From positions 1-44,827 of the IMG/VR virus record IMGVR_UViG_3300047157_000151: 44,827 bases of DNA; one strand, written 5' to 3'. Source of the DNA: a virus. A program made the translations under genes and the position numbers. This document shows positions 10,447-18,115 of this stretch, piece by piece (position 1 is the stretch's first letter; every line of letters starts with the position of its first letter). Below the pieces are notes generated by a model, which did no database searches, was not told the DNA's origin, and saw only the letters and a program-made list of their open reading frames with translations.

Positions 10447-10625
10447 TGGCTAAAAAATCTGCACTACAAAAAATAGAGGACCATGAAAAGCTTTGCAGAA
10501 TTATGCAGAAACAAACTTTTGATCAAATCAAAGAAGTTAAAGAACGACTTGAGCGTATGGAGAAGATGATAATAGGTGGAGCATTTGGAATAGTAGTTGC
10601 TCTCTTATTAAACATGCTTAAATAA
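10446..10625 (+). CDS. Holin-like small membrane protein (XhlA-type)
   Basis: ATG at 10446 overlaps the preceding TAA. The 59-residue product has an N-terminal charged amphipathic helix (KKSALQKIEDHEKL, then FDQIKEVKERLERMEKM) followed by one C-terminal membrane segment (IIGGAFGIVVALLLNML). This helix-plus-single-TM layout is typical of XhlA/haemolysin-like phage holin partners. It lies two bases upstream of an M15-peptidase endolysin, forming a classic lysis pair. The holin role is inferred from topology and context, not from a catalytic motif. Confidence 0.72.
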   Translation: MAKKSALQKIEDHEKLCRIMQKQTFDQIKEVKERLERMEKMIIGGAFGIVVALLLNMLK

Positions 10626-10627
10626 AA

Positions 10628-11086
10628 ATGGAACTTACACGTAATTTTACTCTTCAAGAATTAATTAAATCAGATACTGCGATACGTAAAGGTATCAATA
10701 ATAATCCTAACGCAGAACAAATAGAAAAATTAAAAACACTTTGCGAAAAAATTTTACAACCAGTAAGAGACCATTTCGGTAGAGTTAAAGTCACATCAGG
10801 GTTCCGTTCTCCTCAGCTTTGCCAAGCCATCGGTAGTTCGATCAACAGCCAGCACTCGCGTGCAGAAGCGGCGGACTTCGAATGTGTAGGAGTTGACAAT
10901 GCTGAACTTGCAGATTGGATACATAGAGAGCTTGACTGGGATCAACTGATCGTCGAGTACTATGTTCCTGGAGAACCTAACTCGGGATGGATACACTGTA
11001 GTGTAACAGAAGGTACACCTAGAAAACAATTTCTACATGCATATAGAGAAGAAAATAAAACTAAATACAAACCTATTCTTAGGTAA
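10628..11086 (+). CDS. Endolysin, peptidase M15A-type (L,D-/D-Ala carboxypeptidase fold)
   Basis: 152 residues beginning MELTRNFTLQELIKSDTAIR. Metal-site motifs are clear: SQH at residues 74-76, AAD ending at D83, and WIH with H123, giving the H...D...H zinc triad of M15_3 peptidases. VTSGFRS at 55-61 is the usual preceding loop. Family members often have SQHxxGxAAD; here the Gly is replaced by Ala (SRAEAAD). No signal peptide is present, so export depends on the holin encoded immediately upstream. The middle of the gene (10800-10960) is visibly richer in G+C than its flanks. Confidence 0.88.
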   Translation: MELTRNFTLQELIKSDTAIRKGINNNPNAEQIEKLKTLCEKILQPVRDHFGRVKVTSGFRSPQLCQAIGSSINSQHSRAEAADFECVGVDNAELADWIHRELDWDQLIVEYYVPGEPNSGWIHCSVTEGTPRKQFLHAYREENKTKYKPILR

Positions 11087-11143
11087 AGCAAAAGATCTTT
11101 TAAAATAGGTGGCAGTTGTTGATTTAACGGCAATGAATACCCA

Positions 11144-11220
11144 GGGGCCCAATGCTCCGAACCAACTCTGTTCGTTAGAACAAGATGCTACCACTCACCT
11201 CAAGGTTACTCATCGGCCCC
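11144..11220. other. 77-nt G+C-rich element closed by GGGGCC/GGCCCC; candidate structured RNA or bidirectional terminator
   Basis: Positions 11144-11149 (GGGGCC) pair perfectly with 11215-11220 (GGCCCC). Inside, TGTTC/GAACA around 11168-11182 makes a hairpin with a 4-nt loop, and GATG/CATC near 11184-11214 encloses an ACC/GGT helix. The element sits between the convergent endolysin and SNF2 genes and is far richer in G+C than its surroundings. Size and closing stem recall a tRNA, but no canonical D, anticodon or T arm fits on either strand. A short minus-strand frame starting MGPMSNLEVSGSILF also crosses it. Orientation and function are unknown. Confidence 0.45.
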
Positions 11221-11231
11221 ATTCTTAAAAC

Positions 11232-12662
11232 TTATATCCAATCTCTTAATTCCTCTCCTAAAACTTCTGATGCAATGTTAATCTTTTTACGTAAAGCTTT
11301 AACTATCTTTTCATCAACAGTTTCTTCTGAGATTAAATCAACATAGGTTACAGATTTTTTCTGACCTATACTATGTGCTCTATCTTCTGATTGTAATCTT
11401 TTCTCAAGATCATAACCATTAGAATAATATATCAACAGTGTTTGCTTGAGTTAAGTGTAATACCATAACCACCTGTTTGAGGTGTACCAATAAAAAATCT
11501 ACACTCAGGATCTTCTTGAAAACGTTTGATGTTAGGTTGTCTATTTTCTTGTGGAGTGAGTCCGTAATAATCGACCACGGATCCTTCACCATATTCTTTT
11601 TCAATAGCCTTTTTAATTTCAGACATATCTTTTTGATAGTTAGCCCATATAATAGCTTTGCCTTCTACCTCTTCTAAGACATTCATTAGTTCATTTATTC
11701 TATTACTTTTTATGTTTTGAGTGCTACCATCATCAGCAGTAAAGTGACCACAAGTAATTTGATGTAGTCTCATTAGCTGAGTTAATACAGTAACTGTAGT
11801 TGTTTGCTTACCATTTAATATAGCAAGAGCCATAGTTTTCATCTGTTTATATGCTTAGATTGTTCTTCAGTAACAACAACATTTCTTTTAACATAAATTT
11901 TATCAGGTAAATCTAGACAATCTTCTTTTAATACACGATAAGAAAACCCTTTTATTTTTCTGATAACTCACCAATATTTTTAAAAAAGTTTACAACTTGT
12001 ACAGATCTACCTTGTGCATGAATAGTTTTCATTTCAGCATATCTATTTCTAAAAGCATAGTAAGATGCAAAGTCCAATAACCATGGACTTAAAAATTCAC
12101 ATTGACTATATAAGGTCTAATGGTTTTTAGTTATAGGAGAACCTGTCATATTCTTCTATACTTAGCTGAGCTTAGCAAGCTTTAAAATATTTTTAGTTCT
12201 TTTAGCTGAAGAATTTTTTATAGTAGTAGATTCATCTATAGCCATAATAGTATTATGAGTTCTAAGAAAAGACTCTGCAAAGTCTGTACCTTTAGATGTA
12301 CTAAAGCTTCAACATTCATAATTAAAATATGTAAGTCTTATCACTACTCTTTAGTAATTCATTTAGTTTTTCTTGTTGACCTTTTGTAATATTTGCTTGC
12401 CACAAACAGACACATTCTCTATATGATCAGGTAAGTGTGTTGGAATTTCTTGATTATGCCAAGTACCAATAACACCTTTAGGTGCAATAATTAAAGCACC
12501 ATCTATTTTACCTTTGTCATAAAGCATAGACATATTATCAATTAATACTTTAGTTTTACCTGTACCCATCTCCATAAAATAAGCATAACTTTCTTTATCC
12601 CATGATTTTTCTAACGCAGTTAATTGATGCGCGTACGGCTTTGTTTTAAATTTATAATTCAT
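11232..12662 (-). CDS. SNF2-family DEAD-like helicase/ATPase, several frameshifts
   Basis: Read on the minus strand from ATG at 12662: MNYKFKTKPYAHQLTALEKS, Walker A MGTGKT (12543-12560), a motif Ia region (LIIAPKGVIGTW), motif II DEST with IKNSSAKRTKN near 12220-12250, TGSPITKNP near 12140, then the RecA2 half (KAIIWANYQKDMSEI; FFIGTPQTGGYGITL) and motif VI QSEDRAHSIGQ near 11370. It ends at 11232. SNF2-type ATPases move on double-stranded DNA and commonly sit beside phage replication genes. Motif VI has Ser where the family usually has the second Arg (AHRIGQ). Shifts near 12370, 12305, 12180, 12120, 11960, 11845 and 11435 break the frame. Confidence 0.8.
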
Positions 12663-12684
12663 AAATATTTTTCTTCTTTCTGTA

Positions 12685-12712
12685 TTGACTTCTATATAAT
12701 CGATGTTATATC
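12685..12712 (+). promoter_or_regulatory. Sigma70-like promoter for the replication block
   Basis: TTGACT at 12685-12690, 16-bp spacer, TATATC at 12707-12712. It points to the gene at 12740, giving a leader of about 20 bases. It interlocks with the leftward promoter at 12693-12721, so RNA polymerase can occupy only one at a time. Matched by eye to the sigma70 consensus. Confidence 0.5.
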
Positions 12713-12721
12713 TTTTGTCAA
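12693..12721 (-). promoter_or_regulatory. Sigma70-like promoter for the SNF2 gene
   Basis: On the minus strand TTGACA (complement of 12716-12721), 17-bp spacer, TATATA (complement of 12693-12698). This is close to consensus and lies about 30 bases upstream of the SNF2 ATG at 12662. It overlaps the rightward promoter at 12685-12712 over nearly its full length. Confidence 0.55.
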
Positions 12722-12739
12722 TGTCAGAAAGTATAGAGT

Positions 12740-13098
12740 ATGAAAATTATTTACATACCAATGTTATTCAGGAAATTCCTGGTACACAGTCAGGCAACAC
12801 CTAAAATAAATATTATGGGTGCGTCTAACTATGGACAGTTTAAATTTTTGTTACCAGAATTTTCTCAAATGATTTTTTCTCCTGGTCCATTAATTTTTAA
12901 ATTAAGAAAAGGTTTAAAAAATTTTAAACCTGAAGATTATTTATTACTTACAGGTGATCCTGCAATCATTGGTGTTGCATGTTCTATTGTATCTGATATT
13001 ACAAACGGTAAATACAAGTATCAAATGGGACAAACAAGAAAGAAAATACTATCCTATTAGAAATTAACTTATACGAGAAAGGAGAAATAGATGAATAA
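12740..13098 (+). CDS. Conserved early protein of unknown function, frameshifted C-terminus
   Basis: The frame from ATG 12740 (MKIIYIPMLFRKF) includes SNYGQFKFLLPEF and the motif DYLLLTGDPAIIGVACSIVS. A shift near 13022 gives IKWDKQERKYYPIR, and a second near 13063 gives INLYEKGEIDE with TAA at 13096-13098, overlapping the next gene by 8 bases. WDxQERKYYP is a recurring ending in small marine phage early proteins. No enzymatic motif is seen. It is the first gene after the early promoter, so it is probably expressed immediately. The uncorrected reading stops at 13060. Confidence 0.6.
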
Positions 13099-13645
13099 TA
13101 TAAACTTTGAGCAAGACAAGACAGATATATTAGATAAGAGTGAAAATATAAAATCACTATCTAATGAAGTTCAAAAGATGGAATCTTTAGTAAAAGAAAT
13201 AGAGGACATTGAAAAGAACTTAAAGGATAAGAAAAAAGATTTAGACGTTATATCAGCAGAGGTAATTCCTACTATGATGTCTGAGATGGGTTTATCCCAA
13301 CTCAAACTAATGGATGGTTCTATGATTGATGTCAAGCCGTTCTACAATGCTACCATTACAGTAGCCAATAGAGAATCGGCTTTTAACTGGCTTCGACAAA
13401 ATGGTCTGGGAGACATTATCAAAAACGAAATGGTAGTATCTTTTGGCCGTGGAGAAGACAACAAGGCAGCAGAATATGCTGAACTTGCAAAGAGTCAGGG
13501 TCTTCAACCTGCGCAGAAATTAAAGGTTGAACCCATGACTCTAAAAGCGTTGGTCCGTCAGCGTATTGAGGCAGGTCAAGAAATGCCTACGGAGATTTTC
13601 AGCATATTTGTTGGAAATAAAACTACAATAAAAAGGAAAAAATAA
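13091..13645 (+). CDS. Conserved replication-region protein with N-terminal coiled coil
   Basis: Intact 184 residues with AAAGGAGA 6 bases before the ATG. Residues 10-60 are a coiled coil (SNEVQKMESLVKEIEDIEKN). The rest is a conserved module with AEVIPTMMSEMGLSQLKLMDG, NWLRQNGLGDIIKN and VSFGRGEDNKAAEYAELAKS. Proteins with this module occur beside the ssDNA-binding-like protein in podovirus-type genomes, and a role in DNA metabolism is likely. I do not recognise a named family. The next gene starts 2 bases downstream of its stop. Confidence 0.75.
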   Translation: MNNINFEQDKTDILDKSENIKSLSNEVQKMESLVKEIEDIEKNLKDKKKDLDVISAEVIPTMMSEMGLSQLKLMDGSMIDVKPFYNATITVANRESAFNWLRQNGLGDIIKNEMVVSFGRGEDNKAAEYAELAKSQGLQPAQKLKVEPMTLKALVRQRIEAGQEMPTEIFSIFVGNKTTIKRKK

Positions 13646-13647
13646 TC

Positions 13648-14415
13648 ATGACAAAAGAAACAAACCTTACGAAAAAAACAGAAGGTGCATTGGCTACAAA
13701 TATGTTTGAAGCTGATGCTAACGCAGGAGCACAGAATATTGGTCAGGACGATGTTGCCTTACCCTTTCTTAAAGTCTTAGGACAGTTATCTCCAGAGATA
13801 AATAAGAGAGATGGTAAATACGTTGAAGGCGCAGAACCTGGGATGATATTAAACTCTGTCACTAAAGAATTATTCAATGGTGAAAAAGGCGTTAATGTAA
13901 TCCCTGCTTTCTATAATAGAAAATTTCTAGAATGGAAAGATAGAGGAGAAGGCGGTGGTCTTGTAAAGATGTATTCAATAGACGATCCTATTGTTAAAAC
14001 ATCTACAAGAGACCAGATGAATAGAGACAGGCTACCTAATGGTAACTATCTTGAGAACACAGCAAATCATTTTGTTGTGACTTTAGGATCAGTACCATCT
14101 ACTGCGTTATTGTCTATGACAAGAACACAGTTGAAAGTAAGTAGAACTTGGAACTCTATGATGATGTCTATAAAGATGCAGGGTAAAAACGGTTTATTTA
14201 CTCCACCAACATTTAGCCACGTTTATAATCTAAAGTCAGTTCAAATGACTAATGATAAAGGAACATGGTTTGGTTGGGATGTAACTAAAGTTGGACCTGT
14301 ATCAGACGCTAGTGTTTATAATATCGCCAAAGACTTTGCTGAAAAAGTTGGCAAAGGTGAGGTTGAAATTAAACACGACTCTGAAACTGAGACAACAGAA
14401 AAGTCACCATACTAA
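13648..14415 (+). CDS. Putative single-stranded-DNA-binding / replication accessory protein
   Basis: Intact 255 residues. The core includes DDVALPFLKVLGQLSPEINK, YVEGAEPGMILNSVT and NVIPAFYNRKFLEWKDRG, a pattern found in phage proteins encoded next to primase and polymerase. The C-terminus is acidic (KHDSETETTEKSPY), as in many phage and bacterial SSBs, whose acidic tails recruit replication partners. The 2-base spacing from the preceding gene and position before the primase support a replication role. The SSB assignment is inference from context and tail chemistry. Confidence 0.6.
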   Translation: MTKETNLTKKTEGALATNMFEADANAGAQNIGQDDVALPFLKVLGQLSPEINKRDGKYVEGAEPGMILNSVTKELFNGEKGVNVIPAFYNRKFLEWKDRGEGGGLVKMYSIDDPIVKTSTRDQMNRDRLPNGNYLENTANHFVVTLGSVPSTALLSMTRTQLKVSRTWNSMMMSIKMQGKNGLFTPPTFSHVYNLKSVQMTNDKGTWFGWDVTKVGPVSDASVYNIAKDFAEKVGKGEVEIKHDSETETTEKSPY

Positions 14416-14430
14416 ATAGTATCCTAGGTA

Positions 14431-14462
14431 GTGGGCGGTGAAGCGAGAGTGGACCCGCCCGC
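14431..14462. promoter_or_regulatory. 8-bp G+C-rich stem-loop before the primase
   Basis: GTGGGCGG (14431-14438) pairs with CCGCCCGC (14455-14462), with one G-T pair and a 16-nt loop. It lies between the stop at 14415 and the primase ATG at 14477. No T-tract follows, so it is a weak terminator candidate. It more plausibly sets mRNA stability or primase translation. Confidence 0.5.
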
Positions 14463-14476
14463 TTAAAGATATAATT

Positions 14477-15997
14477 ATGGAAAAGTTTAAAGAGATATTC
14501 TCAGGCTTAGAACGTGCGTATGGTATGACATACGTAGATAAGAAAGGTGCCGACGGTCAAAAGATCAAAGGTAAATCTTTCGTACAAAGAGGTATGGTCA
14601 CAGATAGTATGTGGCAAGACCATTTAAACGGTGCAGAACCTAGTCTAGGTATCATACCGATTAATGAAGATAATACTTGTAAATGGGGTTGTGTTGATAT
14701 CGATTCTTATGCAGGTTTTGATCACAAAAAATTAATAGATAAAATTAAAAGTTTAGATTTACCTTTACTAGTATTTAGATCTAAGAGTGGAGGTGCACAT
14801 GTATTTTGTTTTACAACAGTTCCTGTTGAAGCAAAACTAATGAGAGATAAGTTAGTATCAGTTAGTGCAGTGTTAGGTTACGGTGGATCAGAAGTATTTC
14901 CAAAACAAATAGAATTAAAATCCAAAGATGATACAGGAAACTTTCTAAATTTACCATACTTTAATGGTGATAAAACAACAAGATATTGCTTCAATGATCA
15001 AGGTGAAGCTGTTAATCTGGAACGTTTTTATTTACTACATGATTTATATAAACTTACTCCAGAACAATTAGAAGTATTAATAATCAAAAGACCTGACTCA
15101 GAATTTAGTGATGGTCCACCTTGTTTAGAATCATTAACACAAACAGAAATCAAAGATGGTAGAGATAGAATTATCTATCAATACATTCAGTATGCAAAAA
15201 GAAAATGGCCAGATAGTTGGCAAGCAAAAATCAATGCATTCAATTATAAATACTTTGAGAAACATCCTTCAGGACCTTTGGAAGATAGAATCGTTCAAGG
15301 TAAAATAAAATTTAATGATGGTAAAGATTTAGGTTTTAAATGTAATGAAGATCCAATGTGTAATCACTGTGATAAAAAATTATGTAGAACAAGAAAATAT
15401 GGTATTGGTGGAGACGCAGTGTTTCCAATACTATCTGATCTACAAAAAGTAGAACTAGATGAACCTTATTACTGGGTCAATGTAGATGGAGATAGAGTAA
15501 AGCTAGACAACATCGATTGTTTAATGGAACAAAGATTGTTTAGAAGAACTGTTGTAAAACAAATCAATAAAAAACCACCACGAATCACGGTCAAAGAATT
15601 TGAAAAGTATACTGATATGTTGCTTCAAGGTATTGAATTAATTAAAGCACCAGTAGGTTCTTCAATGATAGATCAGTTAAAAGAACATCTAGAAGAGTTT
15701 TGTACCAACAGAACTGCAGCAGAAACTACTAAGAAAGATATTCTAAATGGAAACGTCTACACAGAAGAAGGTAAACATAAATTTATATTTCATAAATTTT
15801 ATCATGGACATTTGCTTAGAAAAAAATGGCCAGAGAAACCACAAGTTACACAACAAATGCTAAAAGAATATTGCGAGTGTAGTGATGATCGAATTGTAAT
15901 TGGTAAGAAGAGACCAACAATTATGGTAGTAGATGCATTTGAGAAACCAGATAAAACTCATACACCTAAGACCTTAAAAGAAAAGGATCCTTATTAA
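14477..15997 (+). CDS. Archaeo-eukaryotic-type (AEP, TOTE-like) DNA primase
   Basis: 506 residues from ATG 14477; an in-frame ATG at 14438 lies inside the upstream stem-loop and is less likely. AEP catalytic features: CVDIDSYAG with D74 and D76 as the metal-binding pair, then RSKSGGAHVFCF at 101-111 containing the conserved SGGxH. A cysteine cluster near residues 285-310 (CNEDPMCNHCDKKLC) probably binds zinc. AEPs synthesise primers for DNA replication, and the TOTE class is known from conflict systems and phages. The product replaces the T7-type TOPRIM primase. Its TAA overlaps the ATG of the helicase gene. Confidence 0.78.
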   Translation: MEKFKEIFSGLERAYGMTYVDKKGADGQKIKGKSFVQRGMVTDSMWQDHLNGAEPSLGIIPINEDNTCKWGCVDIDSYAGFDHKKLIDKIKSLDLPLLVFRSKSGGAHVFCFTTVPVEAKLMRDKLVSVSAVLGYGGSEVFPKQIELKSKDDTGNFLNLPYFNGDKTTRYCFNDQGEAVNLERFYLLHDLYKLTPEQLEVLIIKRPDSEFSDGPPCLESLTQTEIKDGRDRIIYQYIQYAKRKWPDSWQAKINAFNYKYFEKHPSGPLEDRIVQGKIKFNDGKDLGFKCNEDPMCNHCDKKLCRTRKYGIGGDAVFPILSDLQKVELDEPYYWVNVDGDRVKLDNIDCLMEQRLFRRTVVKQINKKPPRITVKEFEKYTDMLLQGIELIKAPVGSSMIDQLKEHLEEFCTNRTAAETTKKDILNGNVYTEEGKHKFIFHKFYHGHLLRKKWPEKPQVTQQMLKEYCECSDDRIVIGKKRPTIMVVDAFEKPDKTHTPKTLKEKDPY

Positions 15998-17499
15998 TGA
16001 AGACAATTGTATTCGGCCCACCAGGTACAGGAAAGACACATACATTGTTAGAAAAGGTAGATGAATATCTAAAGACAACAAACCCAGATCGAATTGGTTA
16101 CTTTGCTTTTACAAAGAAAGCTGCGAACGAAGCTAAAGAAAGAGCAATGAAAAAATTTAATTTAGAAGAAGATGATCTTCCATATTTTAGAACACTACAT
16201 TCATTAGCTTTTAAATCACTAGGCTTGAAAAAAAATCAAGTAATGCAGAAAAGACACTACGAAGATTTGGGAAGAAAAGAACATTTGTTTCTAGACTACA
16301 ATGATTATGATGAAGAAGAGACTGGATTATTTTCTACTAAAAGTGATTATCTTAGAATAATTAATCTAGCTAAACTTAGAAACATTACAATAGATGAACA
16401 GTATAATTTAAAAGAACATAATCAAGATGTTGAATACTCAACTCTAATTCATTTAAGTGAACAACTAGTACAATATAAAAAAGATTATAATCTTATTGAC
16501 TACAACGATATGATTTTAAATTTTATCAAAGAAGAAAAATCACCAAACTTTGATGTAGTATTTATTGATGAAGCTCAAGATCTATCTTTAATGCAATGGG
16601 ATATGGTTAAACATATTACTGATAAAACAGTTGATTCTTTTATTGCAGGGGATGATGACCAGGCTGTATTTAGATGGGCTGGTGCAGATGTTGATTCATT
16701 CATTGCACAAAAAGGAAAGATTATTGAACTCAAAGAATCTAGAAGAGTTCCAAGAAAGATACATGAACTAGCAAACTCAATTATTGGTAGAGTTAATAAT
16801 AGAGTAGAGAAGAGTTGGAATCCTAAACAACACGAAGGAAAGCTAAGTTCTTACGATCACTTTGAAGATGTAGATATGTCAACAGGTAAATGGTTAGTAT
16901 TAACTAGAACACGATCAATGTTGGATGCACTAGAAGAAACATTAAGAGACAAAGGGTTTTATTATGAGAATAGATTTAAAAAACTTTATGAAAAAGATAT
17001 TCAAATCGCTGCAACTAATTGGGAGTATTTAATTAAAGGACAGATGCTTGATTCAAAACAAATAGAAAATATTTCAAAGTACATCAGCAAAGAAAAATGG
17101 AACAAGGATAAATTAAAATCAATGGTGAAGAATGGATTGTATAGTTATGACCAATTACATAATGACTATGGACTTCAAACTAATGAGATTTGGTATGAAG
17201 CTTTCGATCAAGCTGGAGAGAAAAGAATTACTTATATAAGACGTATGAAACGTAATGGAGAGATGTTGAATCAAGAACCACGGATCAAACTATCAACCAT
17301 TCATAGTGCTAAAGGTGGAGAAGAAGACAACGTAGTCTTACTTACTGACCTTACATACAATACTAAAAAATCATACGACAAGAATCAAGATGATGAAACA
17401 AGATTATTTTACGTAGGTGCAACTAGAACAAAGGAACACTTACATATCATAAGACCAAAAGACGATAGTAAATGTTACCCAATGGAGGAAATTATATGA
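15997..17499 (+). CDS. UvrD/Rep-like superfamily I DNA helicase
   Basis: Intact 500 residues. Walker A GPPGTGKT at residues 7-14, motif Ia YFAFTKKAANEAKERA, motif II DEAQD near 191-195, motif III GDDDQAVFRWAGAD near 219, motif IV SRRVPRKIHELAN, motif V STIHSAKGGEEDNVVL and motif VI TRLFYVGATRTKEHL near 468. All SF1A motifs are present, so an active 3'-5' ATP-dependent helicase is expected. It overlaps the primase stop by one base and shares ATGA with the DUF3310 gene, indicating translational coupling in a replication operon. Confidence 0.92.
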   Translation: MKTIVFGPPGTGKTHTLLEKVDEYLKTTNPDRIGYFAFTKKAANEAKERAMKKFNLEEDDLPYFRTLHSLAFKSLGLKKNQVMQKRHYEDLGRKEHLFLDYNDYDEEETGLFSTKSDYLRIINLAKLRNITIDEQYNLKEHNQDVEYSTLIHLSEQLVQYKKDYNLIDYNDMILNFIKEEKSPNFDVVFIDEAQDLSLMQWDMVKHITDKTVDSFIAGDDDQAVFRWAGADVDSFIAQKGKIIELKESRRVPRKIHELANSIIGRVNNRVEKSWNPKQHEGKLSSYDHFEDVDMSTGKWLVLTRTRSMLDALEETLRDKGFYYENRFKKLYEKDIQIAATNWEYLIKGQMLDSKQIENISKYISKEKWNKDKLKSMVKNGLYSYDQLHNDYGLQTNEIWYEAFDQAGEKRITYIRRMKRNGEMLNQEPRIKLSTIHSAKGGEEDNVVLLTDLTYNTKKSYDKNQDDETRLFYVGATRTKEHLHIIRPKDDSKCYPMEEII

Positions 17500-17735
17500 C
17501 AAGTAAAGGCGTACTAGATGAGGCGTTCCCACAAGATAAACAAATTGGAGGATCTCATTATAAAAAATTTAAGATTCAACCCTATGAATTTATATCAAAG
17601 AATGATCTTTCATTCTTTCAAGGCAACGTAATTAAATACGTTTGCAGATATAAAAACAAAGCAGGGATACAGGACCTTGAGAAAATAAAACACTATTGTG
17701 ATTTAGAAATACTAAAATTAAAAGATGACAAATGA
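17496..17735 (+). CDS. DUF3310 protein
   Basis: 79 residues from ATG 17496, with GGAGG at 17484-17488 and a 4-base overlap with the helicase stop. The motifs IGGSHYKKFKIQPYEFI, FFQGNVIKYVCRYKNK and GIQDLEKIKHYCDLEI match the small DUF3310 family widespread in phages. Biochemical function is not established; members are sometimes annotated as nucleotide-kinase-like. The full family length is present. The stop overlaps the next ATG. Confidence 0.9.
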   Translation: MTSKGVLDEAFPQDKQIGGSHYKKFKIQPYEFISKNDLSFFQGNVIKYVCRYKNKAGIQDLEKIKHYCDLEILKLKDDK

Positions 17736-17908
17736 GTATAGCAAAAAATTGGGAGTTACATTACAGAAAAAAATATGAGCCACAGATTAAAAGATTAACT
17801 GAAAGATATAATAAAATATATGACGAAAATCAAAAGATGAAAAGAAGACTAAAAAAATATGAAGGAAGTTTAAGAATGATTTGTTACTACAACAAAAAGG
17901 AGCAATAA
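17732..17908 (+). CDS. Small basic coiled-coil protein
   Basis: 58 residues from ATG 17732 (overlapping TGA 17733-17735) to TAA 17906-17908, which overlaps the next ATG. Content: MSIAKNWELHYRKKYEPQIK, then a Lys/Arg/Tyr-rich helix ending YYNKKEQ. Heptad-like spacing suggests a short coiled coil. It is clean and tightly packed in the operon, so it is probably real. Function unknown. Confidence 0.65.
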   Translation: MSIAKNWELHYRKKYEPQIKRLTERYNKIYDENQKMKRRLKKYEGSLRMICYYNKKEQ

Positions 17909-18115
17909 TGAGTTGGCAAGAATATAGAGCAAGAGCAAAAATAATAGAACAAAACTTTGCAAAGAATCTAAAAGATCCTACATGGGCAAATGACTATCAA
18001 GATATGCAAGAGCATTGGGATGTAAAAGGTACTTTAGATAATGAACTTTTAAAGTTTGATGTCAAAGGTATGAAGAAAGTAAATCGTTGGGATAATAAAA
18101 AGCAAGATGATATAA
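17908..18115 (+). CDS. Small conserved protein before DNA polymerase (3' end blurred by frameshift)
   Basis: ATG 17908 reads MSWQEYRARAKIIEQNFAKN, LKDPTWANDYQDMQEHWDVK and VNRWDNKK. In the sequence as given the frame runs on to 18177 by entering the polymerase region in the wrong frame. The natural end is probably close to 18115, where the polymerase begins. Trp-, Asp- and Lys-rich, with no recognised domain. AAGGAG precedes the ATG. Alternatively it is the N-terminus of the polymerase itself. Confidence 0.5.

Noticed and set aside
11144-11220. tRNA gene
   Set aside because: The closing stem and 77-nt length fit, but neither strand gives a D-arm with GG, a 5-bp anticodon stem with 7-nt loop, or a T-arm with a paired stem. 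Kept only as an unclassified structured element.
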